64,000 bases of DNA, taken from the NCBI RefSeq assembly GCF_001995215.1, contig NZ_MUXN01000022.1, forward strand, positions 62,001 to 126,000, in the 5' to 3' direction. The notes under the pieces were generated by a model. The model made no database searches, was not told the origin of the DNA, and saw only the letters and a list, made by a program, of their open reading frames with translations. The translations under genes were made by a program, and so were the position numbers. The stretch is from Amycolatopsis azurea DSM 43854. GTDB lineage: Bacteria; Actinomycetota; Actinomycetes; Mycobacteriales; Pseudonocardiaceae. Shown here piece after piece: positions 1-11,691 of this stretch (the stretch's first letter is position 1; the number at the start of each line of letters is the position of its first letter).

Positions 1-692
1 CCGCGGCGTTCCGGATGCACCCAGACCCCCTGGATCTGGCCGACCGTGGAGGACATCGCGCCGATCTCGGCCTTGAAGACGACCTCGCCGTCCTCGAACC
101 GCGCGAACGCCCGGCCGCCGGCGATCAGCTCCGCGACGCGGGCGCGGTACCCGGCGCCGCCGTCGCCGTTGCGGGGATCGACGCCGACCTCTTCGATGAA
201 CATCGCTATCGCGGCCGGGAGGTACCTGTCGAGTTCTTCCGGGCGCACCGCGCGGACCGCCGGATCGGCGGCGACGGACGGGATCCCGTCGAGCGCCATC
301 AACGGCTGGTCGTGCCGGACTTCGCGGGCCGGGCCCCATTCCGACTCGAGTTCGTCCCACAGGCCCAGTACCTGCTCGGCCGGGCCGACCAGGGACGAGC
401 AGCTCCGCTGACGGCGCAGGGCGCGATCGGCGAAGGAGCGCAAAGCGGAGGCGTTGCCGCGCAACGGGATCAGATTCGGCCCGGAGAAGCACAGCCCCTG
501 GAGCCTGCCCGCGCGCACCGGGCGGGAATCGGCGGCCCAGAGCTCACCACCGAGCCGCCAGGGGTCGAGACCCGCGGTCTCCACCCTGGCACTGACCATG
601 CAGCTGCCGACCGGGTCTGTGGCGAGCGCGGCACGGACCGCGGGATAGTCCCGATCATCGAGCAGCCGTGCACCTGCAAGCCGCAACACCAC
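1..692 (-). CDS. GNAT N-acetyltransferase with DUF4081 N-terminus (partial)
   Basis: The reading frame enters from the left edge and lacks its C-terminus. About 230 residues are visible, beginning with a GTG at 692 (a second GTG follows at 689) and the sequence VVLRLAGARLLDDRDYPAVR. The N-terminal part fits the DUF4081 region that precedes a GNAT fold in actinobacterial proteins. The last visible residues, IQGVWVHPERRG, form the beta-strand/pyrophosphate loop that binds acetyl-CoA. It lies directly downstream of ispG on the same strand, matching Rv2867c next to gcpE in M. tuberculosis. The acceptor substrate is unknown. A hairpin between the two genes suggests that it may have its own promoter. 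Confidence 0.8.
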   Translation of the reverse strand, partial: MVLRLAGARLLDDRDYPAVRAALATDPVGSCMVSARVETAGLDPWRLGGELWAADSRPVRAGRLQGLCFSGPNLIPLRGNASALRSFADRALRRQRSCSSLVGPAEQVLGLWDELESEWGPAREVRHDQPLMALDGIPSVAADPAVRAVRPEELDRYLPAAIAMFIEEVGVDPRNGDGGAGYRARVAELIAGGRAFARFEDGEVVFKAEIGAMSSTVGQIQGVWVHPERR

Positions 693-777
693 TCCAGGGT
701 GCCAGATGAGCGGCGTAAACGGAACGCAAGCTTGACGACACGCTGAGAGAACCTCAGCAGGTCGGGCCCCTCAAGCG

Positions 778-825
778 CGGGAAAGGCCCCTTCATCGCGG
801 ATTTGCGACGAAGGGGCCTTTCCCG
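778..825 (-). terminator. Hairpin terminator downstream of ispG
   Basis: A perfect 16-bp inverted repeat (arms 778-793 and 810-825, core AAGGCCCCTTC) with a 16-nt loop lies between the ispG stop and the start of the GNAT gene. It resembles an intrinsic terminator without a strong T-tract. It belongs to a family of similar repeats found elsewhere in the window. Confidence 0.6.
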
Positions 826-842
826 GCACAGGTCTCGACCAC

Positions 843-1994
843 TCAGCCGACGGTGACGGTGGGCTCCCCTTCACCGATCGTCTGACCGGATTCCTCGGCG
901 ATCCGCATGGCCTCTTCGATCAGCGTCTCGACGATCGCGTGCTCGGGCACGGTCTTGATGACCTCGCCCTTGACGAAGATCTGGCCCTTGCCGTTGCCGG
1001 ACGCGACGCCGAGGTCGGCCTCGCGCGCCTCACCCGGGCCGTTGACGACGCAGCCCATGACCGCGACGCGCAGCGGGACCTCCATGCCCTCGAGCCCGGC
1101 GGTGACCTGCTCGGCGAGCGTGTAGACGTCCACCTGCGCACGGCCGCACGAGGGGCAGGAGACGATCTCGAGCTTGCGCTCCTTGAGGTTCAGGGACTGC
1201 AGGATCTGGATCCCGACCTTGACCTCTTCCACCGGCGGCGCCGACAGCGACACGCGGATGGTGTCGCCGATGCCCTGGCGCAGTAGCGCGCCGAAGGCCA
1301 CGGCCGACTTGATGGTGCCCTGGAACGCCGGGCCCGCCTCGGTGACACCGAGGTGTAGTGGGTAGTCGCACTGCTCGGCGAGGATCTCGTACGCGCGCAC
1401 CATGACCACCGGGTCGTTGTGCTTCACGGAGATCTTGACGTCGTAGAAGTCGTGCTCGGCGAAAAGCGAGGCCTCCCACAGCGCGGACTCGGCCAGCGCC
1501 TCCGGGGTCGCCTTGCCGTACTTGTCCATGATCCGCTTGTCCAGCGAACCCGCGTTGACGCCGATCCGGATCGGGGTGCCGTGGTCCTTCGCGGCCTTCG
1601 CGATCTCCTTGACCTGGTCGTCGAACTTGCGGATGTTGCCCGGGTTCACCCGGACCGCCGCGCAGCCCGCCTCGATCGCGGCGAAGACGTACTTCGGCTG
1701 GAAGTGGATGTCGGCGATCACCGGGATCTGCGACTTCCTCGCGATCGCGGGCAGCGCCTCGGCGTCGTCCGCCGACGGGCACGCGACGCGCACGATGTCA
1801 CAGCCCGCAGCGGTCAGCTCGGCGATCTGCTGCAAGGTCGCGTTGACGTCGGAGGTGAGCGTGGTGGTCATCGACTGCACCGAGATCGGGTGCTCGCTGC
1901 CGACGCCGACCGGCCCGACCTGCAGCTGTCGGGTCTTGCGACGCTCGGAGAGGACGGGAGGAGGAAGCGCTGGCATACCTAGAGCGACAGTCAC
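843..1994 (-). CDS. ispG: 4-hydroxy-3-methylbut-2-enyl diphosphate synthase (IspG/GcpE)
   Basis: This 383-residue protein catalyses the reductive conversion of methylerythritol cyclodiphosphate to HMBPP, the penultimate step of the MEP isoprenoid pathway, using a [4Fe-4S] cluster. A TIM-barrel domain (HPISVQSMTTT near residue 35, IADIHFQP near 93) is followed by the iron-sulfur domain. The three cluster cysteines are visible as C280 and C283 in CPSCGR and C315 in MGCVVNGPGE, with the conserved glutamate at 322. The GTG at 1994 is used here; an ATG at 1976 is the alternative. The gene follows rip1 and dxr on the same strand, the usual actinobacterial arrangement, so two MEP genes flank a site-2 protease. 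Confidence 0.97.
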   Translation of the reverse strand: MTVALGMPALPPPVLSERRKTRQLQVGPVGVGSEHPISVQSMTTTLTSDVNATLQQIAELTAAGCDIVRVACPSADDAEALPAIARKSQIPVIADIHFQPKYVFAAIEAGCAAVRVNPGNIRKFDDQVKEIAKAAKDHGTPIRIGVNAGSLDKRIMDKYGKATPEALAESALWEASLFAEHDFYDVKISVKHNDPVVMVRAYEILAEQCDYPLHLGVTEAGPAFQGTIKSAVAFGALLRQGIGDTIRVSLSAPPVEEVKVGIQILQSLNLKERKLEIVSCPSCGRAQVDVYTLAEQVTAGLEGMEVPLRVAVMGCVVNGPGEAREADLGVASGNGKGQIFVKGEVIKTVPEHAIVETLIEEAMRIAEESGQTIGEGEPTVTVG

Positions 1995-2112
1995 GCCGTC
2001 AAGCGTACCTACCCCGATCGGCGGACATCCACGACGTCAGCCGTCACGGTGAGCAGCATTACCTGGGCAGCCCAACGGCGCTGACAGCGCGCTCCGTAAC
2101 CGCGCTTCCCCG

Positions 2113-3348
2113 TCACTGGAACAGCTTGACCGGATTCACGATGTCGGCGGTGACGGTGAGGAGAGTGACCGCGCCACCGATGAAGACGAGCACCATGGTC
2201 ACCGCGGACAGCTTCGTGTAGTCGACCGGACCGCCCGCCGCCTTGCCGCGCAGTTTCCGGACCCAGTCCCGGACCCGCTCGTACCAGACGACCGCGATGT
2301 GCCCGCCGTCGAGCGGGAGCAGCGGCAGCAGGTTGAACACGCCGATGAAGAAGTTCAGGCTCGCCAGCAGGAGGACGAAGATCTCCCAGAGCCCGCGCTC
2401 GGCGGCCTCGCCACCGATCCGGCTGGCGCCGACGACGCTGACCGGGGTATTCGGGTCACGCTCGCCGCCGAAGATGGAATCCACCACCGCGGGGATCCGC
2501 GACGGGAACTCGATCAGCCGCTTGGCGGTCTCGGAGAACATCGTGCCGGTGAAGGAGACCGTCGCCCCGACCGCGTCGACCGGACCGTAGGTCGTCACCA
2601 GCGACTTGGGCACCGGCGAGGCGCCGATCATGCCGACGTCCTTGACCGTGGTCTTCTTGTCACCGTCGGCGACCAGCCGCTGCACGCGCGGCACGTCGAC
2701 GGTCAGGTTGAGCCGCTGTCCGTTGCGCTCGACCACGAACGGCGTCGGGCCGCTGGCGACCTGGACGGCGGCGAGCATGTCGGTCCAGGCCGGCGTCGGC
2801 TTGCCGGCGACCGACAGGATCCTGTCGCCCGCCTGGATACCGGCGGTCTTCGCCGGCGTCGGGGCGCCCGGCGGGCAGGCGGTGTCGTTGAGCTGCTCCA
2901 CGGTGGTGGCCGCGCGGGCGCACGACGTGGCACTGATCACGGGCTCGGTGGGGGCGGCCTGCGCCGCCGGGTTCGGCAGGCCCATGGTGACGGCCATCAC
3001 GTAGAGGATGACGAAACCGAGGATGAAGTGCGTCACCGAGCCCGCCGACATGACGACGGTGCGCTTCCAGGTCTTGAAGCGCCACATCGCGCGCTTCGAC
3101 TCCTCCGGGGTGACCTCGTCGAGCGCCGTCATGCCCGCGATGTCGCAGAACCCGCCGAGCGGGATCCACTTGACGCCGTACTCGGTCTCACCGCGGCGGA
3201 AGGAGAAGATCGTCGGCCCGTAGCCGATGAAGTAGCGCCGGACCTTCATGCCGAAGGCCTTCGCCGTCCACATGTGGCCGGCTTCGTGCAGTGCGACGGA
3301 CAGACAGATGCCCAGCGCGAACAGCACGATCCCGAGAATGAAGACCAC
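2113..3348 (-). CDS. rip1: Site-2 intramembrane zinc protease (M50, Rip1/RseP type)
   Basis: This 411-residue polytopic membrane protease cleaves anti-sigma factors and other membrane proteins within the bilayer. The first transmembrane helix carries the zinc-binding HEAGH motif at residues 21-25. A PDZ domain lies in the middle (around GIQAGDRILSVAGKPT), and the second catalytic motif, LLPLDGGH, is near residue 345. It starts 3 nt after the dxr stop, so translation is probably coupled. The dxr-rip1-ispG order is the same as Rv2870c-Rv2868c. Likely substrates are anti-sigma factors encoded elsewhere, which is inference from the mycobacterial Rip1. Confidence 0.94.
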   Translation of the reverse strand: MVFILGIVLFALGICLSVALHEAGHMWTAKAFGMKVRRYFIGYGPTIFSFRRGETEYGVKWIPLGGFCDIAGMTALDEVTPEESKRAMWRFKTWKRTVVMSAGSVTHFILGFVILYVMAVTMGLPNPAAQAAPTEPVISATSCARAATTVEQLNDTACPPGAPTPAKTAGIQAGDRILSVAGKPTPAWTDMLAAVQVASGPTPFVVERNGQRLNLTVDVPRVQRLVADGDKKTTVKDVGMIGASPVPKSLVTTYGPVDAVGATVSFTGTMFSETAKRLIEFPSRIPAVVDSIFGGERDPNTPVSVVGASRIGGEAAERGLWEIFVLLLASLNFFIGVFNLLPLLPLDGGHIAVVWYERVRDWVRKLRGKAAGGPVDYTKLSAVTMVLVFIGGAVTLLTVTADIVNPVKLFQ

Positions 3349-3351
3349 GCG

Positions 3352-4557
3352 CTACTTCCCCTTACCGATCAGCGCACCGGCACGCGCGCGAGCCCAGCGC
3401 TCGGCAGCCAGTACGTCATCCACGTCGCGAGGTTCACGACGCCATTCGTCGGCGGCTTCCACCACCTGGGCAATAGTGTCCACAATCGAGGTGAAGCCGG
3501 TGTTCTGTGCCAGGAAGGCGGCCACCAGCTCCTCGTTCGCGGCGTTGTAGACCGCCGGGATGCAGCCGCCGACGGTCCCGGCGTGCCTCGCCAGCTCGAC
3601 GGCGGGGAACGCCTCGTTGTCCAGCGGCTCGAAAGTCCAGCTCGCGGGCTTGTCCCAGACGCACGCGGCCGCGGCGCCGGGCACGCGGTCCGGCCAGTGC
3701 AGGGCCAGCGCGATCGGCAGCCGCATGTCGGGCGGGCTGGCCTGGGCGATCGTCGAGCCGTCCACAAAGGTCACCATCGAGTGAATGATCGACTGCGGGT
3801 GGACGACCACGTCGATGCGATCGGTCTCGATGTCGAACAGGAGCTTCGCCTCGATCAGCTCCAGCCCCTTGTTGACCAGGGTGGACGAGTTGATCGTGAT
3901 GAGCGGCCCCATCGACCAGGTCGGATGCGCCATCGCCTGCTCGACGGTGACGTCCGCCAGTTCTTCGCGTTTGCGGCCGCGGAACGGGCCGCCCGAAGCG
4001 GTGAGCACGAGCCTGGCGACCTCGGCTTCGCGTCCGGCGCGCAGGGCCTGGGCGATCGCGGAGTGCTCGGAGTCGACCGGGACCAGCTGGCCGGGTTTGG
4101 CCGCGGCCAGCACGAGCGGTCCGCCCGCGATCAGCGACTCCTTGTTGGCCAGCGCGAGCGTGGCGCCGGTGGCGAGCGCGCGCAGGGTCGGCGGGAGGCC
4201 CTGGGAGCCGGGGAGCGCGTTGAGCACGACGTCGACCGGGGTGGCGTCGATCATCTCGACGACCGCGTCGGCCCCGGCGAAGATGCGCGGGAGCTTGAAG
4301 TCGCCGCTGGAGTAGCCGCGCTTCTGCGCCTCGGCGTACAGCGCGAGCTGCAGGTCTTCCACGGCCGTCGGCCTGCTGATGGCGACGACGTCGACCTGGT
4401 GCGCCAGGGCCTGCGCGGCCAGCGCGGCGGGGTCGGAGCCGCCCGCGGCGATCCCGGCGACCCGGAACAGGTCCGGGTTGCGGGCCGCGACGTCGAGGGC
4501 CTGGGCGCCGACCGAACCGGTCGAACCGAGCACGAGCACACTTCGCGAGGTAGTCAT
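3352..4557 (-). CDS. dxr: 1-deoxy-D-xylulose 5-phosphate reductoisomerase
   Basis: This 401-residue NADPH- and metal-dependent enzyme converts DXP to MEP, the first committed step of the non-mevalonate isoprenoid pathway. The N-terminal Rossmann motif LVLGSTGSVGAQAL binds NADPH. Downstream signatures include ANKESLIAGG, VDSEHSA with the metal-binding acidic residues, and LTASGGPFRG in the substrate-binding loop. Its length is close to that of the E. coli enzyme (398). It heads the dxr-rip1-ispG operon and is divergent from the DUF2631 gene. It is the target family of fosmidomycin. Confidence 0.97.
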   Translation of the reverse strand: MTTSRSVLVLGSTGSVGAQALDVAARNPDLFRVAGIAAGGSDPAALAAQALAHQVDVVAISRPTAVEDLQLALYAEAQKRGYSSGDFKLPRIFAGADAVVEMIDATPVDVVLNALPGSQGLPPTLRALATGATLALANKESLIAGGPLVLAAAKPGQLVPVDSEHSAIAQALRAGREAEVARLVLTASGGPFRGRKREELADVTVEQAMAHPTWSMGPLITINSSTLVNKGLELIEAKLLFDIETDRIDVVVHPQSIIHSMVTFVDGSTIAQASPPDMRLPIALALHWPDRVPGAAAACVWDKPASWTFEPLDNEAFPAVELARHAGTVGGCIPAVYNAANEELVAAFLAQNTGFTSIVDTIAQVVEAADEWRREPRDVDDVLAAERWARARAGALIGKGK

Positions 4558-4652
4558 CGGGTGTCATTGTCGCGCGGGGCCCGTCGGGCGCGTGCAGCCA
4601 GGTGTGGGATCATTCGCGGGCAAGCGGACCATCGGGTTTTGAGGAGTTGATC

Positions 4653-4922
4653 GTGGCGAGCAAAGCGGTCGAAAAGCGCGGCCGGGTGGGCGTCGACACC
4701 GTCGACCCCCGCGACGAGCCGTCGGCCGAGTGGGGCTGGCACGGTTCCTTCCCGAAGGCGACGCGGATCGCGGGCTGGCTCTGCGCGATCATCCTGCTGG
4801 TGATGCTGTACGGCAACCACCACGGCTGGACCGAGAACCTGTGGCTGATCGGGCTGTCCCTGCTGATGATGTTCGGGCTGGTGCTCGACATGCGCAAGCA
4901 GCGCACGGCCTGGCGCAAGTAG
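4653..4922 (+). CDS. DUF2631 small membrane protein
   Basis: This 89-residue protein starts at a GTG preceded by GAGGAG at 4641-4646, which decides the start over in-frame positions further upstream. A polar N-terminus containing DPRDEPSAEWGWHG is followed by two transmembrane helices (GWLCAIILLVMLYG and LWLIGLSLLMMFGLVLDM) and a basic tail. The family is restricted to actinobacteria and often lies next to dxr. Its function is unknown. It is divergent from dxr. Confidence 0.88.
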   Translation: MASKAVEKRGRVGVDTVDPRDEPSAEWGWHGSFPKATRIAGWLCAIILLVMLYGNHHGWTENLWLIGLSLLMMFGLVLDMRKQRTAWRK

Positions 4923-4934
4923 TCCCGTCACGGC

Positions 4935-5558
4935 TCAATGGCCCCTGTCCACTCCGGTGGGCAGGGGCCATTCGCCGTTCTGGGCCCAGAGTTCGCCGAC
5001 GATCTTGACCGCGTCGTCCGCCTCGACCCCGTAGCGGTGCCGGTACTTGGCCGCCGGCCGCTGGATCGCCGCGGCGACGTCCCCGATGGCGACGTCGTTC
5101 CACGCGTTGTCGGGAAAGAACTGCCGCATCACGGCGAGGAACCGGGCGGTCGCCCAGACCGGGTCGGTCCGCTGCTCGAAACTCCCCCAGCTCGCGCGCT
5201 GCTGGAAGAGCCCGACCGAGTCGCCGAGGCCGCCGTCGAGGTTGGCGATACTCGACTCGACGATCACCGTCGCGATCGCGATCGCCGCCGCGCGCTCGTT
5301 GAACCCCGATCTCCGGACGGTCTCGACGACCGCTCTGGCGCAGGACGTGTTGTACGAGTTCATGTAGCCGCGCATCTTGGTGGCGAGTTGCTGGTTGAGG
5401 CTTTGGGCGACGTCGGTGTCGTCGGCGGAGGCACCCGCCTGGGCGCAGGGCAGGGCGATGTGTTCGACCTGGTCAGGCCGGATCTCGGTCGGCGGGATCT
5501 CCGTGGGCGGCAGGACGAGCGAGACGGCGAGGAAGGCTGCGGTGAGTGAGCTCAGCAT
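4935..5558 (-). CDS. Secreted lysozyme-like protein
   Basis: This 207-residue protein begins with a hydrophobic signal sequence (MLSSLTAAFLAVSLVLP). The body contains a lysozyme/transglycosylase-like fold signature: a glutamate in IATVIVESSIANL and a GDSVGLFQQRASWG segment, followed by VWATARFLAVM and a C-terminal AAAIQRPAAKYRHRYG. It is probably exported and acts on, or binds, peptidoglycan. The catalytic role is inferred from the fold signature only. The last six codons form part of a terminator hairpin. It is monocistronic and followed upstream by a repeat-rich intergenic region. Confidence 0.72.
   Translation of the reverse strand: MLSSLTAAFLAVSLVLPPTEIPPTEIRPDQVEHIALPCAQAGASADDTDVAQSLNQQLATKMRGYMNSYNTSCARAVVETVRRSGFNERAAAIAIATVIVESSIANLDGGLGDSVGLFQQRASWGSFEQRTDPVWATARFLAVMRQFFPDNAWNDVAIGDVAAAIQRPAAKYRHRYGVEADDAVKIVGELWAQNGEWPLPTGVDRGH
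4937..4972. terminator. Bidirectional hairpin between convergent genes
   Basis: The sequence AATGGCCCCTG...CAGGGGCCATT forms an 11-bp outer stem extended by CCAC/GTGG around one mismatch. It lies just after the DUF2631 stop and overlaps the last codons of the convergent lysozyme-like gene, so the stem is partly coding. The placement suits termination in both directions. Confidence 0.55.
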
Positions 5559-5580
5559 GTGCGGTGACCGTTCGGTGCGG

Positions 5581-5632
5581 GTGGTCGTGAGTGGCGATTC
5601 GTGTTCTAACCCGAATCGCCACTCACGACCAC
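5581..5632. repeat. Perfect 21-bp inverted repeat
   Basis: Arms at 5581-5601 and 5612-5632 are exact reverse complements, separated by a 10-nt loop (5602-5611). The left arm begins GTGGTCGTGAGTGGCGATTC. There is no T-tract, and the repeat lies upstream of both flanking genes, so a role as an ordinary terminator is unlikely. Confidence 0.85.
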
Positions 5633-5668
5633 CTGGACCGACGTCTCACCGCCGCCCTCACCCACCTG

Positions 5669-5727
5669 AAGTACATGAAGGCCCCCTTCCTTGCGCCTGG
5701 CGTAGGGAAGGGGGCCTTCGTGTACTT
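5669..5727. repeat. 22-bp inverted repeat with AAGGCCCCCTTCC core
   Basis: Arms 5669-5690 and 5706-5727 pair with a single mismatch around a 15-nt loop. The core GAAGGCCCCCTTCC is shared with the hairpins at 778-825, 15156-15197 and 50380-50428, indicating a dispersed repeat family. Confidence 0.8.
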
Positions 5728-5884
5728 GGGTCGCCGCGAAGGGCGAGTTTCCTCGGCTGAGCCGAGGGAAGGGGTCCTTCACGCGCCGCGGCCGTGACTG
5801 CTGATGCACCTGGGGTGGGTGTGGCGATCGCCGAGTCCGTGAAGCGCTACCCGACGACCACCCTTTTGGGTTAGGTTCCCCCTC

Positions 5885-6565
5885 ATGAAGCTGCGCTGGG
5901 GTGTCACCGCCGTCGTCTCCGCTCTCGCCGCCGTCCTGCTGCCCGGGGTGGCCTCGGCCGCGCCCGCCGCCTCCGCGGGTTCACTTCCGATCGTGCGCTG
6001 CGAGTTCACGCCGACCCCGGAGAACCCGGCGGCCCGGCCGGTCCTGCGGCCACTGCCCTTCGCGCTGACCCGCGGCACGATCGACGTCACGTTCCGCTTC
6101 AACTACGGCCCGGTGACCGTGCGCCTGAACCGCGCGGGCGCCGCCCCGTGCGCCGCGCACAACCTGGCGAGCCTCGCTCTCCAGCGCTTCTACGACCACA
6201 GCCAGTGCTGGCGCCTGACGAACTCCTCACGCCTCGGCGTCCTCCAGTGCGGCGACATCTACGAGGCCGAGAAGGGCGGGCCGGGCTACAAGTTCCCGGA
6301 CGAGGTCGACGGCACCGAGACCTACGAACGCGGCACCATCGCCATGGGCAACCAGGGCCCCGGCACCAACGGCAGCGAGTTCTTCATCGTGCACTCGTTC
6401 GCGAACATCCCGAAGAACTACTCGGTGATGGGCAAGGTCGTGCGGGGCATGGACGTGCTGGACCGGATCGTGGCCGCCGGGATCATCCCGACGGACCCGA
6501 ACGGGCCGCAGGACGGGCTGCCCGCGAAGCCGGTGAAGATCCAGAAGGCGTCCTTGGGTTTCTGA
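5885..6565 (+). CDS. Secreted cyclophilin-type peptidyl-prolyl isomerase
   Basis: This 226-residue protein catalyses cis-trans isomerisation of peptidyl-proline bonds, here probably outside the membrane. A signal peptide (MKLRWGVTAVVSALAAVLLPGVASAAPA) precedes the cyclophilin domain. The signature segment TIAMGNQGPGTNGSEFFIVH, with the FFI core, is intact, and IPKNYSVMGKVVRGMDVLDRI is the typical C-terminal strand/helix. The tryptophan of the cyclosporin-binding loop is not obvious. It has no operon partner. Confidence 0.9.
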   Translation: MKLRWGVTAVVSALAAVLLPGVASAAPAASAGSLPIVRCEFTPTPENPAARPVLRPLPFALTRGTIDVTFRFNYGPVTVRLNRAGAAPCAAHNLASLALQRFYDHSQCWRLTNSSRLGVLQCGDIYEAEKGGPGYKFPDEVDGTETYERGTIAMGNQGPGTNGSEFFIVHSFANIPKNYSVMGKVVRGMDVLDRIVAAGIIPTDPNGPQDGLPAKPVKIQKASLGF

Positions 6566-6839
6566 TTCCGATCGCGAATCAGGGCTCCTTCCTGTGCCCG
6601 CGCGCGATATCCGAAGGCCACGCACACCTCGGTAACCGCGGACACAGTTTCGACCCCTCGCAAGAAAACGAATAACCGGCAATGGCGACCATTCGTTGCC
6701 AGTTGACGGAACACGTCGTAGGCATCCTCGCTACACACAGAAAACACACAGCCCCCTCACAGGAACCGGCGTTTCACCCTTTAGAGTGACGCATCCTCAT
6801 CGGCTTGGCTTCCGGTGACGCTCCCGGGGGTTCCAAAGC

Positions 6840-7928
6840 ATGATGACGCACGAGCAGTACCTGTCCACGAAGAGATTCCCGGCCCTAGACGGGCTGCGCG
6901 CGATCGCCGCGCTCCTCGTGGTGGTGTTCCACTACGGAGGACCGTCGTGGGCCATGGCCAACGGGTGGATCGGCGTCCACCTGTTCTTCGTTCTTTCCGG
7001 ATTCCTGATCACCACACTGGCCCTGCGCGAAGAGGACCGGAACGGCCGGATCTCCCTCGCCAATTTCTACATCCGTCGAGCGTTCCGCATTCTCCCGGTG
7101 TATTTCGCGGTATTGGGCATCGTCGTGGTGTTCACGTATCTGCGTGGCGAGTACACCTCCAGCGGGCTGTCCGGAGCGATGCCGTACTTCCTGACCTTCA
7201 CCAACGAGTTCGCCCACAACGGACCCTTCGGCCAGTCGTGGACCCTGGGTGTCGAGCAGAAGTTCTATCTCGTCTGGCCCTTCCTGGCCTTCGGCATCGC
7301 GGCGCTGAGCTTCCCCAAGCGACTGGGCCTGGCGATCGGCCTGATCGCGCTCATGATCGCCCTGATCCCGGTGATGCCGTACGCCGGCGCCTACTCGCCC
7401 ATCATCATCGGCTGCGCGCTCGCGATCGGCCTCCACTACCGCAAGGGCTTCGCGATCCTCCGCGTCTTCACCCATCCCGCGGCCAGCATCGTCCTGCTCG
7501 TGGCTCTCGTGGTCCTCCAGACCCACGTGACCGACATCGAAGCCTTCTTCCAGGACGGCGGCACTGTCGGCGGCACCACCTATGCCGTGCTGGTCGCGCT
7601 GTTCATCACCTCGCTGATCCCGCGCGGTCCGATCGCCTGGCTCTTCTCCACCGCGCCGATGCGGTTCATCGGCGAGCGGTCGTACTCGGTGTACCTCCTG
7701 CAAGGCGTGGCGGCGACCGTGGTCGCCCTGTCGATTCCCCAGCTGGGTGCACATCGGACGCTGACCGCTCTCGCCGTGACCGTCGTCGCCCTCCTCATTT
7801 CCGACGTCCTCTACCGCTGGGTCGAGGTGCCGATGATCGACGTCGGCCGCAAAGTGGTCGCCCGGCGCAGGCCCGCACCGCCGCGTCCCACGATCCGGGA
7901 AGCCGAACCCGCGCTGGCCAGCGGCTGA
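6840..7928 (+). CDS. Membrane acyltransferase (Acyltransferase_3 family)
   Basis: This 362-residue polytopic protein has about ten hydrophobic segments and the family hallmark near the N-terminus, FPALDGLRAIAALLVVVFHYGG, which supplies the catalytic histidine, followed by HLFFVLSGFLIT. Members transfer acyl groups (often acetyl) to sugars of lipids, polysaccharides or natural products at the membrane. The acceptor cannot be deduced here. Tandem ATG codons are preceded by a GGGGG stretch. The gene is unlinked to a polysaccharide cluster and lies upstream of the metH riboswitch. Confidence 0.88.
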   Translation: MMTHEQYLSTKRFPALDGLRAIAALLVVVFHYGGPSWAMANGWIGVHLFFVLSGFLITTLALREEDRNGRISLANFYIRRAFRILPVYFAVLGIVVVFTYLRGEYTSSGLSGAMPYFLTFTNEFAHNGPFGQSWTLGVEQKFYLVWPFLAFGIAALSFPKRLGLAIGLIALMIALIPVMPYAGAYSPIIIGCALAIGLHYRKGFAILRVFTHPAASIVLLVALVVLQTHVTDIEAFFQDGGTVGGTTYAVLVALFITSLIPRGPIAWLFSTAPMRFIGERSYSVYLLQGVAATVVALSIPQLGAHRTLTALAVTVVALLISDVLYRWVEVPMIDVGRKVVARRRPAPPRPTIREAEPALASG

Positions 7929-7981
7929 GCACTTCGGACCGAACGCCCTTGTGCCGGTCCGGTAGTCTGGTCGCCAAGGTC

Positions 7982-8062
7982 GAGAGGCGCTGCAACGGAC
8001 CATGGGGTCCGCCACGCTCGGCCCGGACTTCACCGCAAGGGCGCCTCCCACGACATGGGAGG
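7982..8062 (+). promoter_or_regulatory. Predicted S-adenosylhomocysteine (SAH) riboswitch controlling metH
   Basis: The leader has the conserved SAH-aptamer strand GCTGCAACGG (7989-7998), a P2 hairpin (7996-8001 with 8006-8011, loop ATGG), a GCTCGG segment at 8016-8021, and a P1 stem pairing 7984-7990 with 8041-8047 (GAGGCGC/GCGCCTC). Overlapping the P1 3' strand, CCTCCCA (8044-8050) can instead pair with TGGGAGG (8056-8062), which contains the metH Shine-Dalgarno. The two pairings exclude each other, so SAH binding would free the ribosome binding site. SAH riboswitches upstream of metH and ahcY are known in bacteria including actinobacteria. The assignment here is by motif and structure, read by eye. 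Confidence 0.85.
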
Positions 8063-8070
8063 AGCGCTGG

Positions 8071-11679
<3,609 letters not shown>

Positions 11680-11691
11680 CACAATGATCGG

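Larger units (their letters stand above)
5559..5884. other. Repeat-rich intergenic region
   Basis: These 326 bases between the divergent lysozyme-like and cyclophilin genes contain no convincing coding frame. They hold two long inverted repeats (5581-5632 and 5669-5727), listed separately, and a small hairpin CCTCGGC-TGA-GCCGAGG at 5751-5767. Both flanking promoters must lie here, but I could not place them with confidence. Confidence 0.6.

Noticed and set aside
2299..4650. Very long plus-strand open frame antisense to rip1 and dxr
   Set aside because: The Arg/Gly/Asp/His-rich translation without domains is typical of frames mirrored from high-GC genes. The opposite strand encodes well-conserved enzymes.
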